64,000 bases of DNA from Clostridiales bacterium (GCA_019423795.1 JAHZAT010000073.1:1-64000); one strand, 5' to 3'; positions 9,620-19,323 are shown, counted from the first letter of the stretch. Translations and numbers: made by a program. The notes: generated by a model not told the origin, from the sequence alone.

Positions 9620-9652
9620 AAAAGCTGTCGTAGAATATACGATGGCTTTTTT
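9620..9652 (+). terminator. Intrinsic terminator of galE
   Basis: A 13-bp stem (AAAAGCTGTCGTA against TACGATGGCTTTT, with two G-U pairs), a 5-base loop and a T6 tail. It separates galE from the glycan gene group that starts at 9677. Confidence 0.85.
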
Positions 9653-9676
9653 GAAAAATAAACAGGAGCAATAGAG

Positions 9677-10891
9677 ATGAAGATTGAAAATAAAAGACAA
9701 TGGGTCGGAGAGTTGTTCTTTTTATTAGGAACAATACTCTATATTACATACTACTTTTTTTATATAGCTTACTATTGGTATGTAGAGAAAGATCCGACAA
9801 GACAAATTCCAGTGCAAAGACTATTTTATATTGGATTAATCTGTTTTGTGGTCAAAATAATATTAACAAAATATCAATGGAAAGAAGTGATTATTGGAGC
9901 AGCAGGAGCTGTTTTGATGTATTTATGTTGGAAAAGCTCTGGAGGAATTGATTACCCCGCAAATTATCTGATCATTCTGGCGATGAAAGACGTAGATCTT
10001 AAGAAAGTGATGAAAGCAGTATTTGCATGTGGATTTGTTGGGTTAAGCTATGGTTTTACATGGTTCTTTATGAATGCACCAGATAAATTAACAACAGTAA
10101 AAGATTACGGGCGAGGAATGATAGAAGTACGATATAAGTTTTGCACATGGCATGCGAACACGATTCATCTTATGATCATGGTTTTGATTGTTAGTTTTTT
10201 ATATGCTTATTATAAGAAAATGAAATGGTGGGCATTTGCGATCATGTTCTATTTCAACTATGAGTTTTATCAACTATCAAAATCAAGAACAGCATTTTAT
10301 TGTGGATCAGCAGCGATCATTGCCTATTTTATTTTAAGATATGCAAGAAAAATTTATGAGTTTAAGATTTCACTGATCTTATTAGAAATCGGAAATCTTG
10401 TAGGGATTTTCTTATCTATATATTATGGACTTTATTCTCAATTGACAGATCCAACATTTATGAGATTAGATCAATTGATCACAGGACGATTGACAGTTGC
10501 ACGGAACTGCTTTCTTGGAGCTGGAATTCCTCTGTTTGGAAGTAACATTGGTGGAAAGGTTTGTGGATATGGAATTTATACACAGGCCAATGATGGATAC
10601 GTAACAGAATTAGGAATTGTAAGAACATTGTTGGAATATGGGCCAATTGTGTTTGGACTTTTTTGTGCTTTTATGCTTATAGCTGTATGGGTACTTTATA
10701 AAAAGGGATATTTTGGGGCTATGGTACTTTTAGAAATTGGATTTATCGCATGCGGAGTAGAAGCATATTTTCCAGCCGCTTACAATTTAAAGGCATTTGT
10801 ATTTGGTCTGGCATTTTATCAGTTGATGGGATTATTTAAGGGAAAAGAAAAAGAAGAGAAACGAGGAAAGGCAGTCAATGCATCAGAATAA
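9677..10891 (+). CDS. Polytopic membrane protein, Wzy/O-antigen-ligase-like
   Basis: 404 residues with about ten hydrophobic segments and a larger extracytoplasmic loop before the last segments, the layout of O-antigen polymerases and ligases. Family assignment is by topology and context, not by a signature I can prove. Features seen: a central WHANTIH stretch, SKSRTAFYCG after a membrane segment (polymerases often have a similar Arg-containing SRT motif), and the loop with DPTFMRLDQLITGRL. AGGAGC ribosome site 7 bases ahead. The 3' end overlaps the next gene by 14 bases, so the two are translationally coupled. Likely role: joining lipid-linked glycan repeat units outside the membrane. Confidence 0.62.
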   Translation: MKIENKRQWVGELFFLLGTILYITYYFFYIAYYWYVEKDPTRQIPVQRLFYIGLICFVVKIILTKYQWKEVIIGAAGAVLMYLCWKSSGGIDYPANYLIILAMKDVDLKKVMKAVFACGFVGLSYGFTWFFMNAPDKLTTVKDYGRGMIEVRYKFCTWHANTIHLMIMVLIVSFLYAYYKKMKWWAFAIMFYFNYEFYQLSKSRTAFYCGSAAIIAYFILRYARKIYEFKISLILLEIGNLVGIFLSIYYGLYSQLTDPTFMRLDQLITGRLTVARNCFLGAGIPLFGSNIGGKVCGYGIYTQANDGYVTELGIVRTLLEYGPIVFGLFCAFMLIAVWVLYKKGYFGAMVLLEIGFIACGVEAYFPAAYNLKAFVFGLAFYQLMGLFKGKEKEEKRGKAVNASE

Positions 10892-12500
10892 TCGAATCAT
10901 TTCATGGATTATATCATTTTTATTTTCAATATGCATGGTTATATCTATAAGTTATGATCAGAGAGATAACTGGTCACTGATCATATGCGATAAAAAACAT
11001 ATGATCAGTGCATTGATCATGACGATGATTCTTACAATGATCGTACATATGATCATGAATGTATTATATTCAAAAGCGGGGAAGTCTTTTATAAGGTTAA
11101 AGACTCAAGCAAACAGTGGGATAGGAGAAAAAATATTTGATCATCATCCTATAGCAGTTCCTTGGAGCATTCTGATCGTTTTATGGCTTCCAAATTATAT
11201 TTTGTATTTTCCGGGTTGTTTAACTTATGATATTATACGACAGTATGAGCAGTTTTTCAGTGGAAATCTGACGAATCATCATCCTGTATTGACGACATTG
11301 TTTGAAGGGATGTTTGTCAAATTTGGAAGAAACATTGGATGTCAAAATGTAGGAATCGCAGTGTATCTGTTATTTACATTGTTATTTACAAGTGGTGTTT
11401 TCGCAATATGTTTTTATTGGATGCATAAGAAGAATACAAAGTATTGGATTCGCTTTACAGGATTGGCATTTTATGGATTGTTTCCTATCTGGTCGGCATA
11501 TGCAAGGACAGCAGTAAAAGACACATTATTTTATCCAATATTTGTTTTATTTGTGTTATTTATATTTGATATAGTATTAGAACCAGAGAAGATATTTGAT
11601 TCAAAAGTTAAGAGTATTTTGTTTTTAATAGTCTCTTTATTATTATGTTTGGTCAGACACAACGGGTTTTATATATTAATTTTTACGATGCCGTTTTGTA
11701 TTGTAGGTGTAAAAAAATATCGAAGACAATTGATAGTTTTATTTATAATAATGGTGGCGTTTTGGGAGGTTTACCAAAAAGCAATTCTTCCCATGGCAGG
11801 TGTGAAGCCTGGCGGAAAGCAGGAGATGCTCTCCATCCCTTTTCAACAGACAGCGAGATATGTAAAATATTATGGAAATGATGTTTCGACGGAAGAGGAA
11901 AAAGTGATTCGAAAAGTATTAGATTACGATACGATCGGAAAGAATTATGATCCAGATCTTTCTGACCCAGTAAAGAATACTTACAAACAGAAAGACGAAT
12001 ATTTAAAAGATTATTTTAACATATGGTTTGAAATGCTTAAGAAGCATCCGACGGCTTATATTCAGGCAACGTTAAATGGGACATATGGATATTGGGGTTA
12101 TATGACAGAAATAAGATATCCATATGGATATTATGTACAGCCAGAAAGTATGGATGCATACCAAAAAGAATATAAAATATATTATTCAGGAAAAACAAAA
12201 TATATCAGAGATATATATCATGGGGTTTTAGATACAATATATCAGAAAACTCCATTCACATTATTTACAAAACCGATGATGTATTTATGGATTTTGATTG
12301 GATTGCTTGGCATGGTATGTTCTTTTAAAAAGACGATCAGATATTGGATTGCATTTTTGCCAGTAGTGACATCATTCCTTATATGTCTGGCATCACCTGT
12401 AAATGGCGATATGCGATATATGCTTCCGATTACAGCGAGTACGATTTTATATGTTGCATTTGTAAATGAAATAATATATAAAGAATATAATGAATTTTAA
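10878..12500 (+). CDS. DUF6020 family membrane protein
   Basis: 540 residues with around twelve hydrophobic segments. The stretch LPNYILYFPGCLTYDIIRQYEQF followed by TNHHPVLTTLFEGMF and YARTAVKDTLFYPIF is characteristic of the DUF6020 family, large membrane proteins in surface-polysaccharide loci that resemble GT-C glycosyltransferases; function not proven. A soluble extracytoplasmic part lies at about 330-440 before the final membrane segments. It overlaps the upstream Wzy-like gene and is followed 16 bases later by a GT2 gene. By inference it could use a polyprenyl-phosphate sugar made by the GT2 proteins downstream. Confidence 0.75.
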   Translation: MHQNNRIISWIISFLFSICMVISISYDQRDNWSLIICDKKHMISALIMTMILTMIVHMIMNVLYSKAGKSFIRLKTQANSGIGEKIFDHHPIAVPWSILIVLWLPNYILYFPGCLTYDIIRQYEQFFSGNLTNHHPVLTTLFEGMFVKFGRNIGCQNVGIAVYLLFTLLFTSGVFAICFYWMHKKNTKYWIRFTGLAFYGLFPIWSAYARTAVKDTLFYPIFVLFVLFIFDIVLEPEKIFDSKVKSILFLIVSLLLCLVRHNGFYILIFTMPFCIVGVKKYRRQLIVLFIIMVAFWEVYQKAILPMAGVKPGGKQEMLSIPFQQTARYVKYYGNDVSTEEEKVIRKVLDYDTIGKNYDPDLSDPVKNTYKQKDEYLKDYFNIWFEMLKKHPTAYIQATLNGTYGYWGYMTEIRYPYGYYVQPESMDAYQKEYKIYYSGKTKYIRDIYHGVLDTIYQKTPFTLFTKPMMYLWILIGLLGMVCSFKKTIRYWIAFLPVVTSFLICLASPVNGDMRYMLPITASTILYVAFVNEIIYKEYNEF

Positions 12501-12516
12501 CAAAGGAGAATGCGTA

Positions 12517-13458
12517 ATGGAAAAAATTGCAGTATTGATTCCGTGTTACAATGAAGAAAAGACAATTAAAAAAGTAGTGGAGGATTGGAAGAAAGAACTT
12601 CCAGAGGCAACAATCTATGTATATAACAATAATTCCACAGATCGTACAGTAGAGATTGCAAAAGAAGCAGGAGCTATTGTAAGAAATGAGTATCAACAGG
12701 GAAAAGGAAATGTGATCCGAAGGATGTTTCGAGAAATTGATGCGCAATGTTATATCATGATTGATGGAGATGATACATATCCTGCTCAATTTGGACGAGA
12801 AATGGCAGAAAAAGTTTTAGAATACAAGGTGGATATGGTTGTAGGGGACAGATTATCATCTACTTATTTTGAGGAAAATAAAAGACCTTTTCATAATCTT
12901 GGAAATAGCATGGTGAGAGCTGCAATTAATCATCTTTTTAAAAGTAATATCCGGGATATTATGACTGGATATAGAGCTTTTAGCTATCAGTTTGTTAAAA
13001 CATTTCCAGTGTTATCCAGGGGATTTGAAATCGAAACTGAAATGAGCATTCATGCAGTAGATAAAAATATGTTGGTTGATAATGTGATCATTGAATATCG
13101 AGATAGACCAGATGGAAGTGAATCCAAATTAAATACTTATACAGATGGTATGAAGGTATTATTTACGATCATAAAACTGTTTAAAGGTTATAGACCATTT
13201 CAGTTTTTTGGAAGTATGGCATTCTTGCTTATGATCATTGCGGCAGGATTATTTATACCCGTATTTATGACATATCTTCATACAGGTCTGGTACCGAATT
13301 TCCCAACTTTGATCGTAAGTGGATTTATAGCACTTGCAGCGTTGCAGGCATTCTTTTCTGGATTGATTTTAAGTACGATTGTACAAAAAAATAGGCAAGA
13401 TTTCGAATTTAAATTACAGTTGATCACAAACAAAATAGATAATGAGAAAGATAATTAA
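12517..13458 (+). CDS. Polyprenyl-phosphate-type glycosyltransferase, GT2
   Basis: 313 residues. Start at ATG 12517 (AAAGGAG 8 bases ahead), rather than the in-frame ATG at 12490. The N-terminal GT-A domain has IPCYNEEKTI, NNSTDRT (about 43-49) and the metal-binding DGDDTYP (about 82), as in dolichol-phosphate-mannose-synthase-like enzymes. Two hydrophobic segments follow at the C-terminus (about 223-245 and 258-285), as in membrane-anchored GtrB-like proteins. Expected reaction: transfer of a sugar from a nucleotide donor to undecaprenyl phosphate on the cytoplasmic face. It is paired with a second such enzyme directly downstream, so two different lipid-linked sugars may be made. Confidence 0.82.
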   Translation: MEKIAVLIPCYNEEKTIKKVVEDWKKELPEATIYVYNNNSTDRTVEIAKEAGAIVRNEYQQGKGNVIRRMFREIDAQCYIMIDGDDTYPAQFGREMAEKVLEYKVDMVVGDRLSSTYFEENKRPFHNLGNSMVRAAINHLFKSNIRDIMTGYRAFSYQFVKTFPVLSRGFEIETEMSIHAVDKNMLVDNVIIEYRDRPDGSESKLNTYTDGMKVLFTIIKLFKGYRPFQFFGSMAFLLMIIAAGLFIPVFMTYLHTGLVPNFPTLIVSGFIALAALQAFFSGLILSTIVQKNRQDFEFKLQLITNKIDNEKDN

Positions 13459-13460
13459 AT

Positions 13461-14429
13461 ATGCAAGAAAGATCAAGAAAAGAGAAGAATATATTATATA
13501 TTGTAGTGCCTTGCTATAATGAGGAACAAGTATTAGCTGAAACATCCAAACGATTAAAGGAAAAATGTGAAATGCTGATCCATGATGGTAAAATAGCGAA
13601 AGAAAGCAGAATTGTTTTTGTGGATGATGGATCAAGAGATCATACGTGGAATATGATCGATGAATTTCATAAAATGGATTCTATATTTTCAGGAGTGAAA
13701 TTATCCAGAAATCGTGGGCATCAAAATGCATTGCTGGCTGGTTTGACAATGGCATCAGAGAAAGCAGATATTGTAATATCAATGGATGCGGATCTTCAGG
13801 ATGATATCAATGCTGTAGATCAGATGATCGAAAAATATTATGAAGGCTGTGATATTGTATATGGTGTTCGAAGTGCCAGAGATACAGATACATTTTTTAA
13901 GCGTTTTACGGCAGAAGCATTTTATAAACTGATCAATAAAATGGGCGGAGAGCTTGTTTACAATCACGCAGATTACAGACTGATGAGTAAGCGGGCATTA
14001 AAAGGATTATTAGAATTTGACGAAGTTAATATCTTTCTTAGAGGGATGGTGCCGATGGTTGGTTATCAGAGTGATATTGTCACGTATGAGAGAGCTGAGA
14101 GATTTGCAGGAGAAAGCAAATACCCATTGAAGAAAATGCTTTCTTTTGCATTTGAAGGAATTACATCGTTGAGTGTAAAACCAATCAAAATGATTTTTAA
14201 TGTTGGAATTTTAATCTGTATAATTAGTGTTTTGGCAATCATTTATTGTCTAGTACGGCATTTTACAAACAACACGGTAAGTGGTTGGACTAGCCTTGTT
14301 ATGTCGATATGGTTTTTAGGTGGTTTACAGCTGATCGCGATTGGGATGGTTGGACAATATATTGGAAAAATATATTTGGAGACAAAGGCCAGACCTAAAT
14401 TTATTATTGAACAGGTATTAAATGACTAG
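13461..14429 (+). CDS. GtrB-like polyprenyl-phosphate glycosyltransferase, GT2
   Basis: 322 residues. Motifs in order: VVPCYNEEQVL, VDDGSRDHTW, RNRGHQNALLAGL, MDADLQDD (metal-binding), the HADYRLMSKRAL stretch and VTYERAERFAGESKYPLKKM, which together are typical of GtrB/ArnC/DPM1-type enzymes. Two C-terminal membrane segments (about 247-270 and 280-305). It starts 3 bases after the upstream GT2 gene and overlaps the downstream gene, so translation is likely coupled. It probably loads undecaprenyl phosphate with one sugar (glucose or similar) for use outside the membrane. The donor sugar is not deducible. Confidence 0.88.
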   Translation: MQERSRKEKNILYIVVPCYNEEQVLAETSKRLKEKCEMLIHDGKIAKESRIVFVDDGSRDHTWNMIDEFHKMDSIFSGVKLSRNRGHQNALLAGLTMASEKADIVISMDADLQDDINAVDQMIEKYYEGCDIVYGVRSARDTDTFFKRFTAEAFYKLINKMGGELVYNHADYRLMSKRALKGLLEFDEVNIFLRGMVPMVGYQSDIVTYERAERFAGESKYPLKKMLSFAFEGITSLSVKPIKMIFNVGILICIISVLAIIYCLVRHFTNNTVSGWTSLVMSIWFLGGLQLIAIGMVGQYIGKIYLETKARPKFIIEQVLND

Positions 14430-14439
14430 GAGAATGGAG

Positions 14440-16440
14440 ATGAAGATAAAAGATTTTATATACAAATATTCGATTAGATTGTTTATTTTGATCGTAGCAT
14501 ATTTGATCGTAAGTTTTCCATTTCAATATACACAAGAAAAGATGAATGACGTTTCTCAGCCAGTTAGGTGGCTGGGGACGTTGTTATTTTTTATCATAGC
14601 TTGTTTTATCGTAAGATACAGAAAGAAATTAGAAGCTGTTTTTGCAAAAAAATCGTTATTTTTTATCATCTTTGTGATGATTTTTGCATTGCAACTGATG
14701 ACAATCTATGTATTTAAGATACAGCCAGTGAATGATTTGTTATATTTGCATGATGAAGCAATCCGAATGATTCAAAATCCTATGATTTCGTTACAGCGTT
14801 TTGGTGGGTATTTTGCACATTATCCGAATAATTATGGATATTTACTAATCTTATATTGCTATTATAAATTGTTGGTGTCTTGCGGTATTTCTGTCGGAAG
14901 TCTGGTTCTTGCGGGAAATTTTTTGAATTTATTAGTAATTGATATTGGAATTTTATGTGGATATATTGCAATACGCATAGTTAAAAATATAAAACTGGCT
15001 AACATATGGATGTTGTTGTTTTTACTGAATCCGTGGACGTATTTCTGGATTGCTTATTATTATACACACACGATATCATTTGGTATGATCATGGTGTTGC
15101 TGTTGTTGTTTGTGCTAATACATAAAGAAAAAGACAATTGGAAGGGCATTTTGTACAGTGCTTTTTTAGGAATTGTAATTTATATAGGAATTAAGATCAG
15201 GATCACCAATTTGATTCTCTGTATTGCAGTGGGGATCACGTTGTTTATCTTTTGGAAGCAGTATAAGTTTAAAGTAAGACATATGTGTCTGATTCTTGGA
15301 ATGGCAGCAGGAATTGCAGTTTCTGTTTTTGGATATCAGTACAAATTTCAGAATATGATACCGAAACAAAACACACAAGAATTTCCAGCAACACATTGGT
15401 TAATGATGTCCTCTCATGGAGTTGGGCGATATGATAGTGGTGATGTGTGGTTTACTTCACAACTTTCAACGCAAAAACAAAAAAAAGAAAAGACAATTGA
15501 AAAAACAATTCATAATTATAAAGAGCTTGAGATAAAGGGAACTTTACAGTTATCTGGAGTGAAGTTAAGAGAAGTCTGGCTGACAGGAGATGATGATTTT
15601 ACAAAAATGTCTTATGTTTCAACAGATTATGGAACAGCAAACGAGTTCTTAAATGGAAAGCACAATGGATGGATCTTAATGTACAGCTATCTGATGCGGA
15701 TGGCGGTCTGGTGCTTTGCATTAGTGGCAGCGATTGGAATGCTCAGAAAAAGAAACCCATGGAATTATGTTGTGATGCTTACATTACTTGGAGGAATGAT
15801 CTTCCATGTATTCTGGGAAGCAAATCCAAAGTATAGCATATGCTTTATGGGTGTAATGATGTTTATGATGGTAACAGGAATTGAAAATCTTTGTGAAGAA
15901 GAAAAGAAAGAACAAAAACAAAAGATTTCAATGGGGAATGTTATGTTATGTTTGGTCGGAATCGGATTGATTGTATGTTTGCAGCCAATGCATAATTATT
16001 TAAAACAAAATCCAGAGGCGTTAGATCAATCTTATGCAGCTAGTCAGTTTGCACAAAGTCAGACGTTGAATCTGTCATTGAAGAAGAATGAAGCAATAAA
16101 ACAAAGTTTTCTTACAAAAATCAGGTTTCAGAATATTACATTCAATTTATTAAATAATGAGAATGATTTTACTGTGCGTCTGCTTGATGAAACAGGAAAA
16201 GTAATGGAAAGCGCACGACAAGATCAATTATCTTATGCGCAAAATCAATATGAGTGGAAGTTAAACAAAGTTAAGAATTCTGGGACATATGCAATAGAGA
16301 TTGTAAATCAGAAAAAAGATCAAAAATACAAACTTCCGGTATACTGGACTGGAAATTATGATGCATACCCAAATGGATGTATGTATAGGAGTAACAAGAA
16401 GATTGGGAAAGCAGATCTGGTATTTCGTGTATATCAATAA
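14440..16440 (+). CDS. Large GT-C-like membrane protein
   Basis: About 666 residues; start at ATG 14440 preferred because AGGAG (14428-14432) sits 7 bases ahead, though in-frame ATGs at 14422 and 14434 are possible. Around eleven membrane segments. Between the first segments lies an extracytoplasmic loop with LLYLHDEAIRMIQN and the later YPNNYGYLLILY; acidic residues in the first loop are a hallmark of GT-C transferases that use lipid-phosphate sugars. A beta-rich C-terminal part (about 520-665) follows the last membrane segment. It ends the five-gene glycan group and is closed by a strong terminator. A role as acceptor-side glycosyltransferase for the preceding GtrB-like enzyme is inferred from context. 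Confidence 0.65.
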   Translation: MKIKDFIYKYSIRLFILIVAYLIVSFPFQYTQEKMNDVSQPVRWLGTLLFFIIACFIVRYRKKLEAVFAKKSLFFIIFVMIFALQLMTIYVFKIQPVNDLLYLHDEAIRMIQNPMISLQRFGGYFAHYPNNYGYLLILYCYYKLLVSCGISVGSLVLAGNFLNLLVIDIGILCGYIAIRIVKNIKLANIWMLLFLLNPWTYFWIAYYYTHTISFGMIMVLLLLFVLIHKEKDNWKGILYSAFLGIVIYIGIKIRITNLILCIAVGITLFIFWKQYKFKVRHMCLILGMAAGIAVSVFGYQYKFQNMIPKQNTQEFPATHWLMMSSHGVGRYDSGDVWFTSQLSTQKQKKEKTIEKTIHNYKELEIKGTLQLSGVKLREVWLTGDDDFTKMSYVSTDYGTANEFLNGKHNGWILMYSYLMRMAVWCFALVAAIGMLRKRNPWNYVVMLTLLGGMIFHVFWEANPKYSICFMGVMMFMMVTGIENLCEEEKKEQKQKISMGNVMLCLVGIGLIVCLQPMHNYLKQNPEALDQSYAASQFAQSQTLNLSLKKNEAIKQSFLTKIRFQNITFNLLNNENDFTVRLLDETGKVMESARQDQLSYAQNQYEWKLNKVKNSGTYAIEIVNQKKDQKYKLPVYWTGNYDAYPNGCMYRSNKKIGKADLVFRVYQ

Positions 16441-16452
16441 AAATTTAGAAAG

Positions 16453-16494
16453 AAAAATGCAGATGTATAATTTGAAATACATCTGCATTTTTTA
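16453..16494. terminator. Bidirectional intrinsic terminator
   Basis: Near-perfect 15-16 bp stem (AAAATGCAGATGTAT against ATACATCTGCATTTT) with A- and T-runs on the two sides, between converging genes. Confidence 0.9.
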
Positions 16495-16506
16495 TACCAT
16501 ATTGTA

Positions 16507-18024
16507 TTATTGCCAATCCGTAGCTTTTACCCAATTTTCATAATCATTAAAATATTCATACATTCGAATCGCACCACGGTCAAAATAGTTTTTAAAGATC
16601 AGAGTATGCTTCTTCTGAGCGACATCAGAAGGGAGTTTTGCAAGACCTTCTGGAATAGCATCCTGTGTGTAGAATTTTTCAAAGTAATATAATTTATCGT
16701 AATGCTCAGCATTTTCATGACTTACAGCAGTGACTAATTCATCTGTTTTTTTATGATGCTGATGTCCGTATTCGCCATCAGGATTGTGTGTTACGATCTT
16801 GCTCCAGTTACGATAATTCATGACACGCCGGATATCCTGTGTGATATAGTTAGTATAAGGATCCCATGCAACCTGATGTCTGCGATAGAGGTCAGGATAG
16901 CGGAGAATCACATGTTTTGCCCCGATATCATTCATCGCAGAGTCAAAATCCCTAGCTCGACTATCATAAGAGCCATTGGTTAGGCAAACAACAAAATAGT
17001 TATTTCCAGTTTCTTTTAATTCTTTAATTTCCTGAATCATATTTCCACCACCCCATAAGAGGTCATCATCTGGATGGGCAATGATCATCAGACGGTCTCC
17101 ATCTTTTAAGTCAAAATAATCCAAAGCTTCAGTAGATAATAAACCATTTTCAGCAGTGACAGTGATCGTGATATTGCACTTTCTGCTTGGATTTTTTATA
17201 GAAGTTGCGGTGATCACAGCAACACCAACTCCACGGGTAGTTACATGACCATTCTCATCGACAACGGCAACGGTATCATTGTTTGTGCTCCATGTAAGTT
17301 TTTTGTCAGATGCATTCCATGGTTTGAAATTCACAGATAAAGTCCTGAAAGTTCCGTAAGGCATACTAATCTTTTGATGCCTTGTTGTTAATTTCTTTAA
17401 TGGAATCGTTACATGAAAACGTCGTTTCAAGATAACTTTTTTATATTTTGCAGTCATTGTTATGTTGCCTTCTTTTAAAGGTGTGATAACACCAGATTTA
17501 CTGATCGTGGCAATGGATTTATTGCTGCTTCGAAAAGTAACGGAAGCAAGAGATGCATTCGCAGGCTTGAGAGAAACATTCCAACGATATTTGTTCGGAT
17601 ATTTGATCAGTGTTTCAGAAGCAGCATCTTCTTCACAGGAAATTGCTTTGATGGCAATTTCAGGTGTTACTTTTACTTTAATAGATTTTTTTGCAATGAC
17701 CTTACCAGATTTTGTTCTGACCACATGACGGATCACTGACTTACCGGTTTTCTTTGGTGTCAGGATACCTTTTTTTGATACTTTTACAACTCTAGGATTA
17801 GAAGATTCCCATTTGATTTTGTAGGAAGCTTTTTTCTTCTTAGAGTATCGAACAGATAGTGTCTGGCTGGATTTTAAAGGTAACTTGATAGATTTTTCTG
17901 CATTGGTAAAATAGATTTTAAATTTTTTACCTTTGGCATATGTCTGGTGAGGACATAAGATAACAGACATGACAAGAAACAGATTCAGGCATGCCAGTTG
18001 TAAATATTTGCGTTGAACTTTCAT
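16507..18024 (-). CDS. Exported Ig-like (Big2) protein with PIG-L deacetylase domain
   Basis: 505 residues. Signal peptide (about 1-30, ending QTYA). Then three Ig-like bacterial (Big2-type) repeats with their typical phrases WESSNPRVVKVSKKGILTP, RSSNKSIATISKSGVITP and WSTNNDTVAVVDENGHVTT. The C-terminal domain (about 300-505) is a PIG-L/LmbE deacetylase: AHPDDD (about 313) and GEYGHQHH (about 418) supply the zinc-binding residues. Such enzymes remove N-acetyl groups from GlcNAc-type sugars. Placing it outside the cell behind Ig-like spacers suggests action on a wall polymer or host glycan. It has its own promoter (18073-18101) facing the teichoic-acid-like cluster. Confidence 0.88.
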   Translation of the reverse strand: MKVQRKYLQLACLNLFLVMSVILCPHQTYAKGKKFKIYFTNAEKSIKLPLKSSQTLSVRYSKKKKASYKIKWESSNPRVVKVSKKGILTPKKTGKSVIRHVVRTKSGKVIAKKSIKVKVTPEIAIKAISCEEDAASETLIKYPNKYRWNVSLKPANASLASVTFRSSNKSIATISKSGVITPLKEGNITMTAKYKKVILKRRFHVTIPLKKLTTRHQKISMPYGTFRTLSVNFKPWNASDKKLTWSTNNDTVAVVDENGHVTTRGVGVAVITATSIKNPSRKCNITITVTAENGLLSTEALDYFDLKDGDRLMIIAHPDDDLLWGGGNMIQEIKELKETGNNYFVVCLTNGSYDSRARDFDSAMNDIGAKHVILRYPDLYRRHQVAWDPYTNYITQDIRRVMNYRNWSKIVTHNPDGEYGHQHHKKTDELVTAVSHENAEHYDKLYYFEKFYTQDAIPEGLAKLPSDVAQKKHTLIFKNYFDRGAIRMYEYFNDYENWVKATDWQ

Positions 18025-18072
18025 TGATCACATCCCCTTTTTGTTTATTTGTAAATTAGCTCAAACAGGATA

Positions 18073-18101
18073 ATTATAGACCGGTTGGCAAAAAAATACA
18101 A
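18073..18101 (-). promoter_or_regulatory. Sigma-A promoter of the PIG-L gene
   Basis: On the minus strand TTGTAT (18096-18101), 17 bases, TATAAT (18073-18078), reading toward 18024. Confidence 0.72.
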
Positions 18102-18130
18102 GCTTTTGCGGTGTATATAAAGTAAAAGTT

Positions 18131-18159
18131 TTTACAAAAGTATTACATTGTGATATAAT
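18131..18159 (+). promoter_or_regulatory. Sigma-A promoter of the teichoic-acid-like cluster
   Basis: TTTACA (18131-18136), 17-base spacer, TATAAT (18154-18159), 34 bases before the first gene of the cluster. It is back to back with the PIG-L promoter. Confidence 0.78.
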
Positions 18160-18192
18160 ACAGGTCAGTAAAATTAAGAGGAGTAAGATTGA

Positions 18193-19323
18193 ATGAAGTT
18201 TACAAAGGAACATACAATGCAGATGAAAGGGATTGCGATCATTATCCTGTTGTTTCATCATTGCTTTTTGAATGCACAGCGTTGGGCTACGGTTCCGTAT
18301 GAGAAGCTTGCGACGACGAAGGGATGGGGGTATTACCCAATTTCGTTTGCACCATTTTCTTCTCATACGATACAATATCTTGCTAGTTTTTCAAAGATAT
18401 GCGTAGCCATGTTTGTCTTTATGACTGGATACGGAATGTGGGTTTCTTATGAGAGTCAGAAAAAGAAAACAACGATGAGTAATTATATAAAGAAACGAAT
18501 GGTCACATTAATGACAGGATTTTTGATCATTTTTGTTGTGACAGAGATTCTTGCGATTCCAACTGGACGTTTTATAGAAGTTTATGGACATGATTTTCGT
18601 AGTGTGGTCTATATGATCATTGATGCATTAGGATTAGCAAAATTACTTGGAACACCGTTATTTTGTCTGACATGGTGGTATATGAGTCTTGCAATCGTTT
18701 TGATCATGATTTTTCCATTTGTACACTCAATTATGGAAAAATATCAATGGGTCGTGGTTGTTGCATCTATTATCGTTCCAAGAGCTTGTGGATTTGGACA
18801 ATCAACAGATTTGTTCCGATATCTATTAGCATACACACTGGGAATGTATTTTGCACAACATGACTTGCTTGCGAGAATAAAAGAAAAATTTATGGAACAG
18901 AATGTGGCAGGAAAACTGTTGTCTCTGATAGTATCATTGATAGGTTTGGCAGTTATCATAAAATGCCGACAAAATGCATGGATTGGATGGAAATATCTAG
19001 ATTTTTGGGATGGCTTTGCAGCAATGTATGTGATCGTAATTTCATATATTTATATATTAAATGGAAAATGGATCGTAAAAGGATTAGGCTTCCTTGGAAA
19101 ACATTCTATGAATATTTTCTTGATTCATTCATTTTACAGAGACGTATTTTTCCATGAATTTACATATTCATTTTATTATGCATGGTTAGATTATATAGTA
19201 CTTATGGCAATTTCATTGGTGACATCGATTGTATTAGAATGGTTTAAGAAATTAATTCGATATGAGAAGTTTATAGATTGGGTCAAAAGATTAGTAATAA
19301 AAGAAGGAGTAACAGTACATTGA
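18193..19323 (+). CDS. Acyltransferase family 3 membrane protein
   Basis: 376 residues with about ten membrane segments. The opening MQMKGIAIIILLFHHCF carries the conserved Lys and His of the acyltransferase-3 (OafA/WecH-like) family, which transfer acetyl or similar groups to sugars across the membrane. The stretch LCLTWWYMSLAIVLIMIFPF and the C-terminal LGKHSMNIFLIHSF are also typical. First gene of the long cluster; GAGGAG lies about 8 bases ahead. Likely job: O-acylation of the cluster's polymer. The 3' end overlaps the next gene, so translation is coupled. Confidence 0.85.
   Translation: MKFTKEHTMQMKGIAIIILLFHHCFLNAQRWATVPYEKLATTKGWGYYPISFAPFSSHTIQYLASFSKICVAMFVFMTGYGMWVSYESQKKKTTMSNYIKKRMVTLMTGFLIIFVVTEILAIPTGRFIEVYGHDFRSVVYMIIDALGLAKLLGTPLFCLTWWYMSLAIVLIMIFPFVHSIMEKYQWVVVVASIIVPRACGFGQSTDLFRYLLAYTLGMYFAQHDLLARIKEKFMEQNVAGKLLSLIVSLIGLAVIIKCRQNAWIGWKYLDFWDGFAAMYVIVISYIYILNGKWIVKGLGFLGKHSMNIFLIHSFYRDVFFHEFTYSFYYAWLDYIVLMAISLVTSIVLEWFKKLIRYEKFIDWVKRLVIKEGVTVH

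Noticed and set aside
12430..12789. 119-residue antisense open frame
   Set aside because: It is the shadow of two well-supported plus-strand genes with normal starts and motifs.
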